This document shows, piece after piece, positions 12,431 through 22,669 of a DNA stretch of 64,000 nt. Origin of the DNA: Sinonovacula constricta. Its lineage: Eukaryota; Mollusca; Bivalvia; Cardiida; Solecurtidae. The stretch spans positions 57,415,774-57,479,773 of the forward strand of contig CM017561.1 in NCBI GenBank assembly GCA_007844125.1, in the 5' to 3' direction. The notes under the pieces were generated by a model that was not told where the DNA came from, did no database searches, and was given only the letters and a program-made list of their open reading frames with translations. The stretch's first letter is position 1. Every line of letters begins with the position of its first letter. Both the position numbers and the translations under genes were made by a program.

Positions 12431-14280
12431 GTTTAACTGCTTATATGTTTGACTTACTCATATATTATTAATAAATGTGCTTTGAAATTCCCGTATGTTA
12501 TTGGCAAGTTTGTATTATTTACTGTGTTTTTACTTTGTTTTGTATATCTTTTGATAAGTTTATATTTGATAAGTTAATATTACATGTTGTCTGCTGTGTT
12601 TGCTTTAATCTAATGAAATAAATAATACAACGAATAATCCAAAAGTTATGTTAATGTGATTGATGAAAATGAAAAAAAAGAAATATTGTTTTTGATACTT
12701 TAAGTCACATTCAAAACTCAGCAACATTAATAATGTTTAAGCTGTGAAAAAAAAAACACAGCATCAACAGAAAGTGCAAATATCATTAATTGACAATCAA
12801 GATGTCAATGGCACATTGATATCAGAATGCTACAGTGGAGCGATAGACAGTTGTTTAAGTCTAGAAATCTGTTACACATGCACATACACTGGTTGTCTGG
12901 TCATGTGAAAAGGTGCCTTATAGACATCATTATAATCGTGAAAAGCGTTTTGGAATTTATGTAATATTTCTCACCTATATTAACATTGATCGTAGATAAA
13001 AACAAATATTGTTTCGCAAATTTGGTCAGTGAACATTTTTACCATCGACAATGTTTGTATTTGCATTTATTTTACCCTTTGAAAATGACATAGAATAATG
13101 CTGGTTACTATGGATCTCAAGAAATGTTTTTATTGGTTAGAGTCTAGTCTTTTGTTGCAATGTTTGCATTTTCTTGTTAAAAGGTCTCTTTATTTATTAC
13201 GGTCTCTTTATCTTTTATTGTAAGAAAACACAATTATTTGATCAATGAAGTTCCATTGTGGCATGGCACAATTGTTGGACAAATGGACAGGAAACAATGG
13301 CAAGAGGGGAACTTTTGGATCACATCCAATTAATGCTACAAGTATGTATTAAGTATGGTTTTTAATGCATGAGTGACTTTGTGAAATACTTTGAAATCAT
13401 AATATTTTCATTAAAAATTGAATTTAAGTGGAATATGTATAAAAACGTTTGTCTTTGCTTAAAATGAATTTAATACAGAATATGATGTTTTATTTAAAAT
13501 GATTTTTCTAATAATTTTTTAATAAAAAATAAAGACAAAATGTTTTCTAAAATCAAAAACCGAGGGAAAAAAAATGAATTATTTAATTATGTTGAATGTG
13601 ATAGTTTAATATCTCATCTTCATTAAATATTGATTTTCTGTTAAATGTTGTTTGTACGAAAAATAGGATTTCAATAATGCTGTAACTTTCCACTGCCTTA
13701 CAACAAGTAGTTATATCTTGCCTCTTTTGGTAAGTGTGTTGTGATGTTGTGTTTTTTTAATGCAGTGTCAAGGTCACAGCGGGTCAATAACTTGTATATA
13801 TCTAATTAGATATTCTATTTTGATATTCTGTTATCATCATGACTACATGGAATGCTGTAATATGTTATCATTTAATTCATAAAGGAGGTTCATCTATTGA
13901 AATATCACAACAAATGCATTCCTATTGTTAATTGAGCTTGTTTTTGTTTTGTTTTTCTTCTTTTAGTTTTTTTTATGATATTTGGTTTTCAGTGATAAGT
14001 TAGAACTTCAAGATAATTAGAAAATAATACAAGAAATATAAGATAATGATATTTTTAACCTGAATTATGACAGATCTGAGATATAGTTTTTAACTTTAGA
14101 CCTCAATTGTTGATTTTACATATAAACTTCTTAAGAAATAAAAAAAGATTTTAAACTTTTTTTTCAATATCTCCTCCACGCCCCAGTACATCTGTGATAA
14201 TCGTCTGTGATAATGTTTTATTCTACTTTAATGCTCAACAAAAACCATACAGTGAAAGGTGATGGTTAACAAAGCCAAAT
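12431..14280. other. AT-rich non-coding stretch
   Basis: No coding frame, SINE or tandem array was recognised. It contains long T and A runs only. A gene cannot be excluded, but nothing supports one. Confidence 0.5.
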
Positions 14281-14282
14281 CA

Positions 14283-14395
14283 CAAAATTGATTAGAATGT
14301 TTTTGGCTGCATGAAATCCGAAATGAGTTTGTAACTGGGTCACATGGTATCATTAAGTAGGTCACTATGTCAAACCATTGGACAATCATGTGAGT
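14283..14395 (+). repeat. Single fragment of the 144-bp core repeat
   Basis: One partial unit with GCATGAAATCC, GAGTTTGTAACTGGGTCACA and AGTAGGTCACTATGTCAAA, isolated from the longer elements. The flanks, including 14396-14955, are plain AT-rich sequence. Confidence 0.7.
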
Positions 14396-14956
14396 TTTTT
14401 TAACTTATTTTTTTTTTCGCAGGAAAAAAAGAACGGCTATCACATTTTTGTACTTTCTCTAATATCCTTTTTTAGACATATTACATATTAATTTGATGAT
14501 TTATTGTGCTCATTTTTTATTTCATTGTTTGTGAAATCGACCCTATCCAATTTGGGGTGGGGGGGATTCTGTCATTTTTATTATCTATAGTTGATATTAT
14601 TGCATACTTTACAATTAAAAATGTAAATTTTTTTTTAACTTAAAACATTGTTTTAGCATATTTGATAGGGTTGCCTTAATCTTGCTGAATGGGTAAAATT
14701 GTGTGTAAAGTCACAATAAAAAGTAAATGTGTTGTATGGCTTCTTGTTTTGTTTTGTTTTTGAACTCCCAATTTGATGAAAAAATGTTTTATAATTTGTT
14801 AGTAAAACAATTGAAAGAATATAACGACTTAATTATTATTAAAAGTATGGTATGCATTTAGTATAAACCCACTTTTATCTCTTGTCCCATAGTCTTCTTA
14901 ATGTATTGGTTGTTTTAACATTGGAGATAATAGCAAGTGAGCTCTCTTTTTACATT

Positions 14957-15777
14957 GTAGTTTTTACATTCCATGTAGTTTTTACAGTCCACTGTAGTTT
15001 TTACATTTCATTGTAGTTTTTACAGTCCACTGTAGTTTTTACAGTCAATTGTAGTTTTTTCCATTGTAGTTTTTACAGTCCACTGTAGTTTTTACAGTCC
15101 ACTGTAGTTTTTTACAGTCCATTGTTGTTTTTACAGTCCACTGTAGTTTTTACAGTCCATTGTAGTTTTTACAGTTTACAGTCCATTGTAGTTTTTACAG
15201 TCCATTGTAGTTTTTTTCCATTGTGGTTTTTACAGTCCATTGTAGTTTTTACAGTCCACTGTAGTTTTTACAGTCCATTGTAGTTTTTACATTCCATTGT
15301 TGTTTTTACAGTCCATTGTAGTTTTTACAGTCCATTGAAGTTTTTTCCATTGTAGTTTTTACAGTCCACTGTAGTTTTTACAGTCCACTGTAGTTTTTAC
15401 AGTCCATTGTAGTTTTTACAGTCCAATGTAGTTTTTACAATTCATTGTAGTTTTTACATTCCATTGTAGATTTTACAGTCCATTGTAGTTTTTACAGTTC
15501 ATTGTAGTTTTTACAGTCCATTGTCGTTTTTACAGTCCATTGTAGTCTACTGTAGTTTTTACAGTCCATTGTAGTTTTTACAGTTCATTGTAAGTATTAC
15601 AGTCCATTGTAGTTTTTACAGTCCATTGTAGTCCACTTTAGTTTTTACAGTCCATTGTAGTTTTTACAGTCCATTGTAGCCCACTGTAATTTTCACCATT
15701 GTAGTTTTTACAGTCCATTGTAGCTTTTACTGTTCATTGTAGTTTTTATAGTCCACTGTAGTTTTTACAGTCCATAT
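14957..15777. repeat. 20-bp minisatellite (TGTAGTTTTTACAGTCCACT)
   Basis: Roughly 40 copies of a 20-bp unit with CCACT/CCATT alternation, occasional truncated units (TTTTTTCCATTGTAG) and a few inserted half units (TAGTCCAC). Every unit carries TTTTTACAG|T, which looks like a plus-strand 3' splice site. Confidence 0.95.
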
Positions 15778-15837
15778 CCTAGTTAGAACCAGTAGTTAGT
15801 AACCATCTGAAGCAATGCATTATTAAATATTATTCTT

Positions 15838-16165
15838 TCCTATGGGACTAGAATCTTTCGGGTCTGGGATTGCATCACTTAAAGGTGAGGGATGGGATTT
15901 GCCGGCATTTTTGCCGATACTGTGCAACGATATTTCTATCATTATAGCACAGGGGCACTTATGAGGTGCCCAGGGACTGAACCTGGCCGGTCCATTATAC
16001 TGACACCGACGAGTCAGGCATAATGCTGTCCCCTTAGCCCCGAGCGTTCGGAGGTAAGCCACTACTACCAACTTTAAAGTCTTTGGTTTGACCCGGTCGA
16101 GGTTTGAACCCGCGACCTCCTGATCCACAAGCCGATGCTCTACCACCTGAGCTATTGCGGCCGGT
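15838..16165 (-). repeat. tRNA-derived SINE (family C), full length
   Basis: Read on the minus strand it starts GGCCGCAATAGCTCAGGTGG with TAGAGCATCGG (A box) and GGTTCAAACCTCG (B box). The body follows with AAAGACTTTAAAGTTGGTAG, GGGGACAGCATTA, GGTTCAGTCCCTGGGCACC and TTTCGGGTCTGGGAT. The 107-residue frame on this strand is the usual translation of the SINE, not a gene. Confidence 0.85.
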
Positions 16166-16169
16166 TACT

Positions 16170-17260
16170 TAAAGGGGATATCCTCCGTTTGTTTGTATCA
16201 AATATGCATGAATATAACAAGATCTGACCGCAGTTTGGGGTATTTGTTCACATTTTCTGCAGAAACTGGTACTTAAGTCTAAGCAAAATGATTTTGAACA
16301 CAATCACAATTTTAAGACATGACAATCTGATAAACATGTTCAATCTTTTCAAATATATTAATAAGCACGATTTGGAATTTCTGCTTAAAAAAGACAAGTA
16401 CGTCAGAGTTATTACCCGGATATTGTGATATGTGTGATCTTAAAAGAAAGTGTTTTTCCCAGTTTAAAAAAAGCTTACTGTGCAGTGTGACTCAGATAAG
16501 AAATACAATCATGCTTGTAATGATGGTTGGGGTGTAATGCTTCATAGGTGTACGACAAATAACTTTACTCTGTTCAGGTAACAATAATTTTTTTGGTTTT
16601 TGTTGTGTTTTTTTTTCCAAACTGTTGGATACTACCCTTAATTACTCGACTACAGATGCCACGTACTCTTCCATGAAGATATTTCTCAATCATAGACAAC
16701 TTTTAACAAGAAAAGTTTAAATGGCTTAAATGTACTGTTATACATAGTGTTGGTGCATTGCTTTTCTTGCCCCACGCAGTCGCACTGTCGATCCGTCTGT
16801 CCATCCGTCTACCCAGTACTTTTCCACTGCAGCTTTTCATCATGCCACGTTGGCCAGTTTCCTTATGATTGACAAGGTGGACAGACATACCACTACACGA
16901 GTTGTAAAAACCACTTAGACCATGCGATCCCTCCCTCGTCCAATCAAATTGCGAGATTTCCTTCCCTGGCTCATAGGCATGATATGCACGTGATTTATAT
17001 CCGTTTTTCAGGCCAATTTCAGTATGTCTGGTCATTAACACTTGAAAGCACGTCGTAAAAAAATTTTATAGTTAAAAAAGCAAATATTATTTAAGTTTAC
17101 AATTAACACCTTCATAGTGGTGTCTAATGACAGCTTATAAATGAAAACTGAAAAATGTTACTAAATTTTAATTTTAAATTAAACAAGGTGGGGAAACAAC
17201 ACAGTCAGAGACCATTCTTGCGAACACAAGTAAGTAATTCTTTCATCCTCATCTTCATAC
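16170..17260. other. Unassigned stretch
   Basis: No recognised gene. A minus-strand open frame of 112 codons at 16703-17041 has no recognisable motif and no supporting splice sites, so it is not called. Confidence 0.4.
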
Positions 17261-17304
17261 TTGTTTTCTCTTTATCGGCATGATGAGCATCCTCATCACT
17301 ATTA

Positions 17305-18058
17305 TCATCACAATTACCACCACTCGAATTATAACCACGAACAACATTACCACCAACGCCATCATAACTCACATTATTACCACGAACAACATTACCACCA
17401 CCACCATCATCACTCACATTATTACCACGAACAACATTACCACCAACATCACCATCACTCACATTATTACCACGAACAACATTACCACCAACATCACCAT
17501 CACTCACATTATAACCATGAACAACATTACCACCACCACCATCATCACTCACATTATTACCACGAACAACATTACCACCACCATCATCATCACTCACATT
17601 ATTACCACGAACAACATTACCACCACCACCATCATCACTCACATTATTACCACGAACAACATTACCACCACCATCATCACTCACATTATTACCACGAACA
17701 ACATTACCACCAACATCGCCATCACCCACATTATAACCATGAACAACATTACCACTACCACCATCATCACTCACATTATTACCACGAACAACATTACCAC
17801 CACCATCATCATCACTCACATTATTACCACGAACAACATTACCACCAACACTATCACCACTCAAATTATAACCACGAACAACATTTTCACCACCACCATC
17901 ATCACTCACATTATTACCACGAACAACATTACCACCACCACCATCACTCACATTATTACCACGAACAACATTACCACCACCATCATCACTCACATTATTA
18001 CCACGAACAACATTACCACCAACATCACCATCACTCACATTATTACCACGAACAAGCT
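17305..18058. repeat. 45-bp minisatellite, open on both strands
   Basis: About 17 units of 45 bp, with some 42-bp variants. The core is ACATTATTACCACGAACAAC followed by CACC/CAT triplets. Because the period is a multiple of three and stop codons are absent, long frames exist on both strands. The plus strand gives a His/Tyr-rich 15-residue repeat (HYYHEQHYHHHHHHS) in one frame and a Thr/Ile/Asn-rich frame in another. The minus strand gives a Gly/Asn/Asp repeat (NVVRGNNVSDDGGGG). I see no promoter, splice site or flanking domain that makes any frame a gene. Confidence 0.93.
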
Positions 18059-18072
18059 TTAACTAGCATATG

Positions 18073-18316
18073 GATCGCCCGTTGCGTAGTGGTAGAGTCG
18101 CCGATTTGTAACTCCTCTGACAACTTAGCCTCTCACCACGTGGGTTCACGTGGGTTCGATTCCCATTCGGGGCGAAGGTCTTAATGTGAGAAGGTCTTCC
18201 TGCTGACTTTCGGTGCACCGGGGGTTCTACGAGGACATGTGTTTGGGGTCTTCCTCCACCAAAAAGTTGGACGTTGCTACAATGATCGTAAATGTATTTA
18301 AAAACAAAACAAACAT
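18073..18316 (+). repeat. tRNA-derived SINE (family A)
   Basis: Head GATCGCCCGTTGCGTAGTGG / TAGAGTCGCC (A box) and GGTTCGATTCC (B box). The body follows with AAGGTCTTCCTGCTGAC, GGGTCTTCCTCCACCAAAAA and GTTGCTACAATGATCG, then an A-rich tail. It lies 15 bp past the 45-bp minisatellite. The next 600 bp are A/C-rich low-complexity sequence without genes. Confidence 0.9.
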
Positions 18317-18932
18317 TAACTGGTATGACCATCGGCATCATCGGCATCATCGCCTAAACCATCATTTTGCCATTATCAACAACAGGAACACCAACAATTC
18401 ATTATCCTCATCTTGATAAACCAAACAACAAATTCAACAATCTTATCAATATCATTTTCACTATTATTATACAATACAAACAAAATCACAAACAGAAACT
18501 AAACACAACAAATATGTCATTTTCAGCAACAACAACCATAACATTACTATTTCCATCATGTTGCTTGCCTCTAATGACTTTGCATGCCACAATTTTTTCT
18601 TTGTACATTTATTAATTTCGATAATGTGTTACTCGTTTACCGCTATTGATTTCTACAGTTCAGTTGTTGATTTGTTGTAACGATACATGCGGATCTTAGT
18701 TTTTTGTAAGCACTTCCAAGGAGTATGGGACAGAACTTATCAATGCATCTTTTGGTGTGAGGTTATTAAGGGGAAATAAGTATATTTTCAGTATTTCGTC
18801 ATTTGTTTGTTTTCGTCGTCTTTGTTGTTGTGCTTCTTGTTGTTCCTGTTTTCATATATAAAATTATTAGTGCTAATATCCTAACTTTTTGTGTTACATG
18901 TTCACTAAAGCTGTTTCATTTCGTGTTGTTTG

Positions 18933-19178
18933 CGGGGCGCCCATGGCGTAGTGTTAGAGTCGGCTTTTTGTAACTCTGACTGCTTAGCCTTCCACCGCGT
19001 GAGTTAGAGTTCCGTTCAGGGCGAATGACTTAAGTTGAGAAGGTCTTCCAGCTGACCTGCGGTACGCCGGTGGTTCTACTCAAACCTTTTTTTCTGGGGT
19101 ATTCTTCCACCAGGATAGCTGGACATCGCTATAATGTTGGTAATTAGTTCCTGCGATGTTACTCAATAACAAAACATT
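18933..19178 (+). repeat. tRNA-derived SINE (family A)
   Basis: Head GGGGCGCCCATGGCGTAGTG, a degenerate B box (GAGTTAGAGTTCCG), then AGAAGGTCTTCCAGCTGACC, GGTGGTTCTACTCA, TCTTCCACCAGGATAGCTGG and a tail with AATAACAAAACATT. Confidence 0.9.
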
Positions 19179-19199
19179 ATTTCGTGTTGAGAGTGTTGC

Positions 19200-22100
19200 G
19201 AGGAGTCACATGCCGTGCAGACTATCCCTGCTACTGCCTGCCAAAACCATGTACTTCACGTGCAATACGGGCGCATATATTTCACCTGTATTACGACCGT
19301 TCGATAGTGTAATTGGTCACTTCTCATAAGGGCCGGTTTTCTATTTTTAGATTACCCAAACCGGTTCTACTTGTCACCGCTTAAAAAAACAACAAACAAA
19401 CCCCCAAACCCCAATCTCTTTTACTCTGACAGCCAGACAGGCCTCGACACCTATTTACTGACTTTTTATACTCCATTTAGAAGACCAGTTCCCTGGTAAG
19501 TAAATTCTTATAAATTTAATTAAGTAAAAAAATATCTACATAGTTTATGTAATCATGCAATAATACCATAGTTTTGTTTTATATTTGAACTGAAACGTGT
19601 ATTGAATAAATACGTATTCAAATAGTTTTTAATTGTTTAAATTGAGAAATATGTATTTAAAAAATTGTAGATTAAATATCCAGGGTTTTTTTACTGTTTG
19701 TTATTCATATACAATCACTCTACCCAATGCTATAAAACTTTGAGCGGGAGTCAGAGACAAACTTCAGCCATGAACTCATTGGTCAGATTAATTTTTTTCG
19801 GCGTGGCTGTCTAACAGCACTTTTGACCTACTTTCAAATGCTGATGCAAGGCTAGCCCTAGAGGGTACAAGAAAAGTTGTTGATGCGAAGCATCAAAGGC
19901 GACGCGGAAAGTCGAAGAGGTAAACCGACATATTTGAAAAAATAATGGTTTTTATTTGAAATTTTTCAGTATACTATAAATTTCGAGAAAAAGTATTCCT
20001 GAAACCATGGGTTGGTTTAAAACGAAATAAAAAGCAAAACCCGATACCATTTAATAGGTTTTCCAAGATGTTGCATAAGTAGAAAAAAGTTGCCAAATAA
20101 TTATAATAACTATAAAACTGAGGTGTACAAGCAGAAATTGCTCATGTGCAGCAGCCTCACATTACACAAATAATTATAACTCAGAAGAAGGTCTTTTTCT
20201 AGAACATAATAATGCGGTTTCTTTCTCAGTTTCTATTGCTTATTTTCGAAGTTATTTTGAAAGTTACAGACACACAAAAATAAATATAAAAATACATAAA
20301 TAAAACGTCGTTTGCCGAATTAGGACCCGTATTTTATCGGGTTAACAAAGTCCGCAAACAAACATTCGCCGTGTGCAAATTTCAGAATGCATTCCATACA
20401 TAGGCGTCCCGCACCAGCGCGTCGCAAATAAGAGCGACTCATATTGGTAGAAATTCCTAATAGCATCATATACCGTTATGTTTCTATTAAACGTCCTCGT
20501 GGGATATATAGTTATTTATTGATGATGTTATTTAAAGTTGGTATCCGACAGTTTGCCTATTTGAAGCACACGTACCAATATTGATCCACTGCTCTGGGGA
20601 ATTTGGTCATACTTTTTGTATAACCATACTTTAGTCGTTATAAAGACGATTTTGAATACTTTATTTCTAGACTGTAGCAATCGCGAAAAAACAAAACAAC
20701 AACAACAACACAAATACAACAATAAACAAAGAACACAAACTCTAAATATTCAGTCTTTCCAACTCTATAAAATGCGCGATAATGGTCTCTGCTAGACGTC
20801 AACGCCAGAGCGGATTGCCCGGATGACTTTAGAATTAAGTGGTCACGTGGTTTACTTATTTAGCTATTTCTGCAGCGTGGCTCGGATAAGAAACACCTGT
20901 TTGCAGTGAGAGGGGATTTATCCTTGGCTGTTCACGACGATCTTTAGCATCAATGAACGCAGCATTTGGCAAGACCATTTCGGGAACTGAAAGACTTAAT
21001 TGGTTATTTGCGAAAAATCTTGTTGGACCACATTTAAGTAATAAACAATTCAAAATCAATTCCCAACAAATTAGTGTATACATGCATAAAACGTCTCTTT
21101 ATCCTACATTCATTTAAACTTAATCTCTACCATATGCCACAAAGCACAGCGTTCACTACCGCACTATCTAACTGCTTAGTATATATTATATAGTGCCTGT
21201 TACGTAAAGAACTTTTGAATTTTGAGGCGCAAATGGAGCAAGGACTGGTGTAAAAATGTTTAATAGTTTAGTGTCTTTGTTTGCAGATCTATTTTCTATA
21301 AAAACATAAACACGATAAAAATGTGTAAGTTGATGCCCCACTAAGGCAGCATATCTTACTGGTAGAGTTTTTATTACTGTTCATTGATCTTTGTATCTTG
21401 GTTAGACATTCTTGTACTCTTATTGCTCATGTTTCTACTACAGTGGCACCTGCAATTGATTGCGGCAAAGACAAGTGTCTTTTAATCTAACACATGTTAA
21501 GCCTATCTCTTATTTCATTTACTTTCACAAACTTTGCGATGACTTAAATTGATACATGTATCATTTTTGTGGTATACGCGCGATGTTATTTATAGCGGTA
21601 TCATAATGCCGGTTACTTCCCTTGTTTGTACATATTTATCCAAGGGAGGTAAATGCAATGTTGACATCTTGGCGGTATTTTCGAATTACTGCTGCTTGCC
21701 GCGATATGATCCTTCACGTAAATGTAAAATATAGTTCTTTTTGTTTCTTGCGTTTCTGTTTAATGTATAGTCGTTTTAAAACGAAACTTTTTATGATATG
21801 ATTATTTGCCATGCATTGTAATTTTAATTTTATTGGTTAAAATAACATCAAAAGTAGACATATTGTCGGATGTACATGTTTTGGATACACTCCAGATGGT
21901 GAATGCAGCTATATTGATTCACCTATTACATTTTGTCTTGTGTTCAGTGTCAATCGCACCCCGCACCCCAAATAAATAAATAAAATAAAGTGTTGCCATT
22001 ATTTCCTGTTGTCGTTACTATTTATATCCTTATGCATTCAATAATGTGTCATTTTAAGCTGTTTGTTTTAGGGTACAGGAATAGTCATACCATTACGATC

Positions 22101-22300
22101 TCGTACCGGGAATACTCGTACCATTTTGAGAAAAGTCGTACCATATATGATTTGTATAGGGAATGGGGTAATGACTTTATAAGAGGTGAAAATTAGGCTT
22201 AGTAGCGGAGGTATTTACAATGGTCTAATCATTAGATAATTAACATTACGCCGAAATTTGATTGACAGGACAAGACGCCTGGCGTGAGCTAATCAGCGCG
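19200..22300. other. Mostly unique, CpG-richer stretch without a firm gene
   Basis: Compared with its neighbours this stretch has more CpG (for example 20330-20440, 20760-20850 and 21570-21720) and no recognised SINE. TCACGTG (E-box-like) occurs at 20843-20849 and again at 22311-22317 and 23851-23857. A real gene with short exons could hide here. Apart from the weak exon noted at 20856-20986, I could not build a model. Confidence 0.35.
20856..20986 (-). CDS. Possible terminal exon of an unknown gene
   Basis: On the minus strand a good 3' splice site (a pyrimidine-rich tract ending TTTCAG) precedes a frame of about 43 codons that ends in TAA. It begins with PEMVLPNAAFIDAKDRREQP. The composition (charged, Pro- and Leu-containing, no low complexity) looks more protein-like than most short frames here. 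I do not recognise it, and no upstream exon could be joined to it. It may be spurious. Confidence 0.2.
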
Positions 22301-22422
22301 CTCCATTTGGTCACGTGATTCTTTTGTTTTCGGTCGCCATTTTCCTTGGACAAGTTGAGTGCATTTCGTTGACCAAGAAACGGAGGAATAATTCTGATTT
22401 AAGTAACAAAAAAGCGAAGAAA

Positions 22423-22668
22423 ATGGTTAAAAGATGTCAGTGGGGTCTCTGTAATTCAGATAGTCGATATCCGGAACGTTTGACAGGCGGCATCGTTTTT
22501 ATTCCATTTCCAAAGCCGAAACGTAACTTGGACAAATGTAAAAGATGGATAAAATCGTGTAATCGTGAACACCAGTTGATAGTTGAAAAAGTCGACGGAA
22601 ATTACAACTTGTATCGTCTAACGCATTCTCGTTTTAATAGATATGTATATATTCCATCTTTGTTATGA
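22423..22668 (+). CDS. N-terminal half of a THAP-type zinc finger (first exon or fragment)
   Basis: The frame starts MVKRCQWGLCNSDSRYPERL and continues with FIPFPKPKRN, then KCKRWIKSCNREH. This is the first half of a THAP-like C2CH zinc finger: a C-x4-C pair at the N terminus, the F-x-x-F-P stretch and the conserved Trp. The second metal pair (C-x2-H, usually as CSKHF) is missing. The frame instead runs on to a stop at 22666-22668, so the domain is either split by an intron near 22605-22615 or broken. I found no matching second exon within about 1.5 kb downstream. Of the possible starts I chose the ATG directly before the finger. THAP proteins are DNA-binding and often derive from transposases. 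Related marine-invertebrate genes carry a transposase-like domain downstream, which I do not see here. A pseudogene or a transposon remnant is possible. Confidence 0.5.
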   Translation: MVKRCQWGLCNSDSRYPERLTGGIVFIPFPKPKRNLDKCKRWIKSCNREHQLIVEKVDGNYNLYRLTHSRFNRYVYIPSLL

Positions 22669-22669
22669 T

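Noticed and set aside
14957..15777. CRISPR-like repeat array
   Set aside because: The units are contiguous 20-bp tandem repeats without unique spacers, in a eukaryotic genome.
15823..16146. 107-codon minus-strand frame
   Set aside because: It is the translation of a family C SINE. Similar frames occur at the other family C copies (40158-40370 and 51093-51220).
16703..17041. 112-codon minus-strand frame as a gene
   Set aside because: There is no recognisable motif, no fitting splice sites and no related neighbour. It is left unassigned.
17205..18184. Long open frames (277, 307 and 260 codons) as protein genes
   Set aside because: They are frames through a 45-bp minisatellite, the plus-strand one continues into a SINE, and no promoter, splice site or non-repeat domain supports them.
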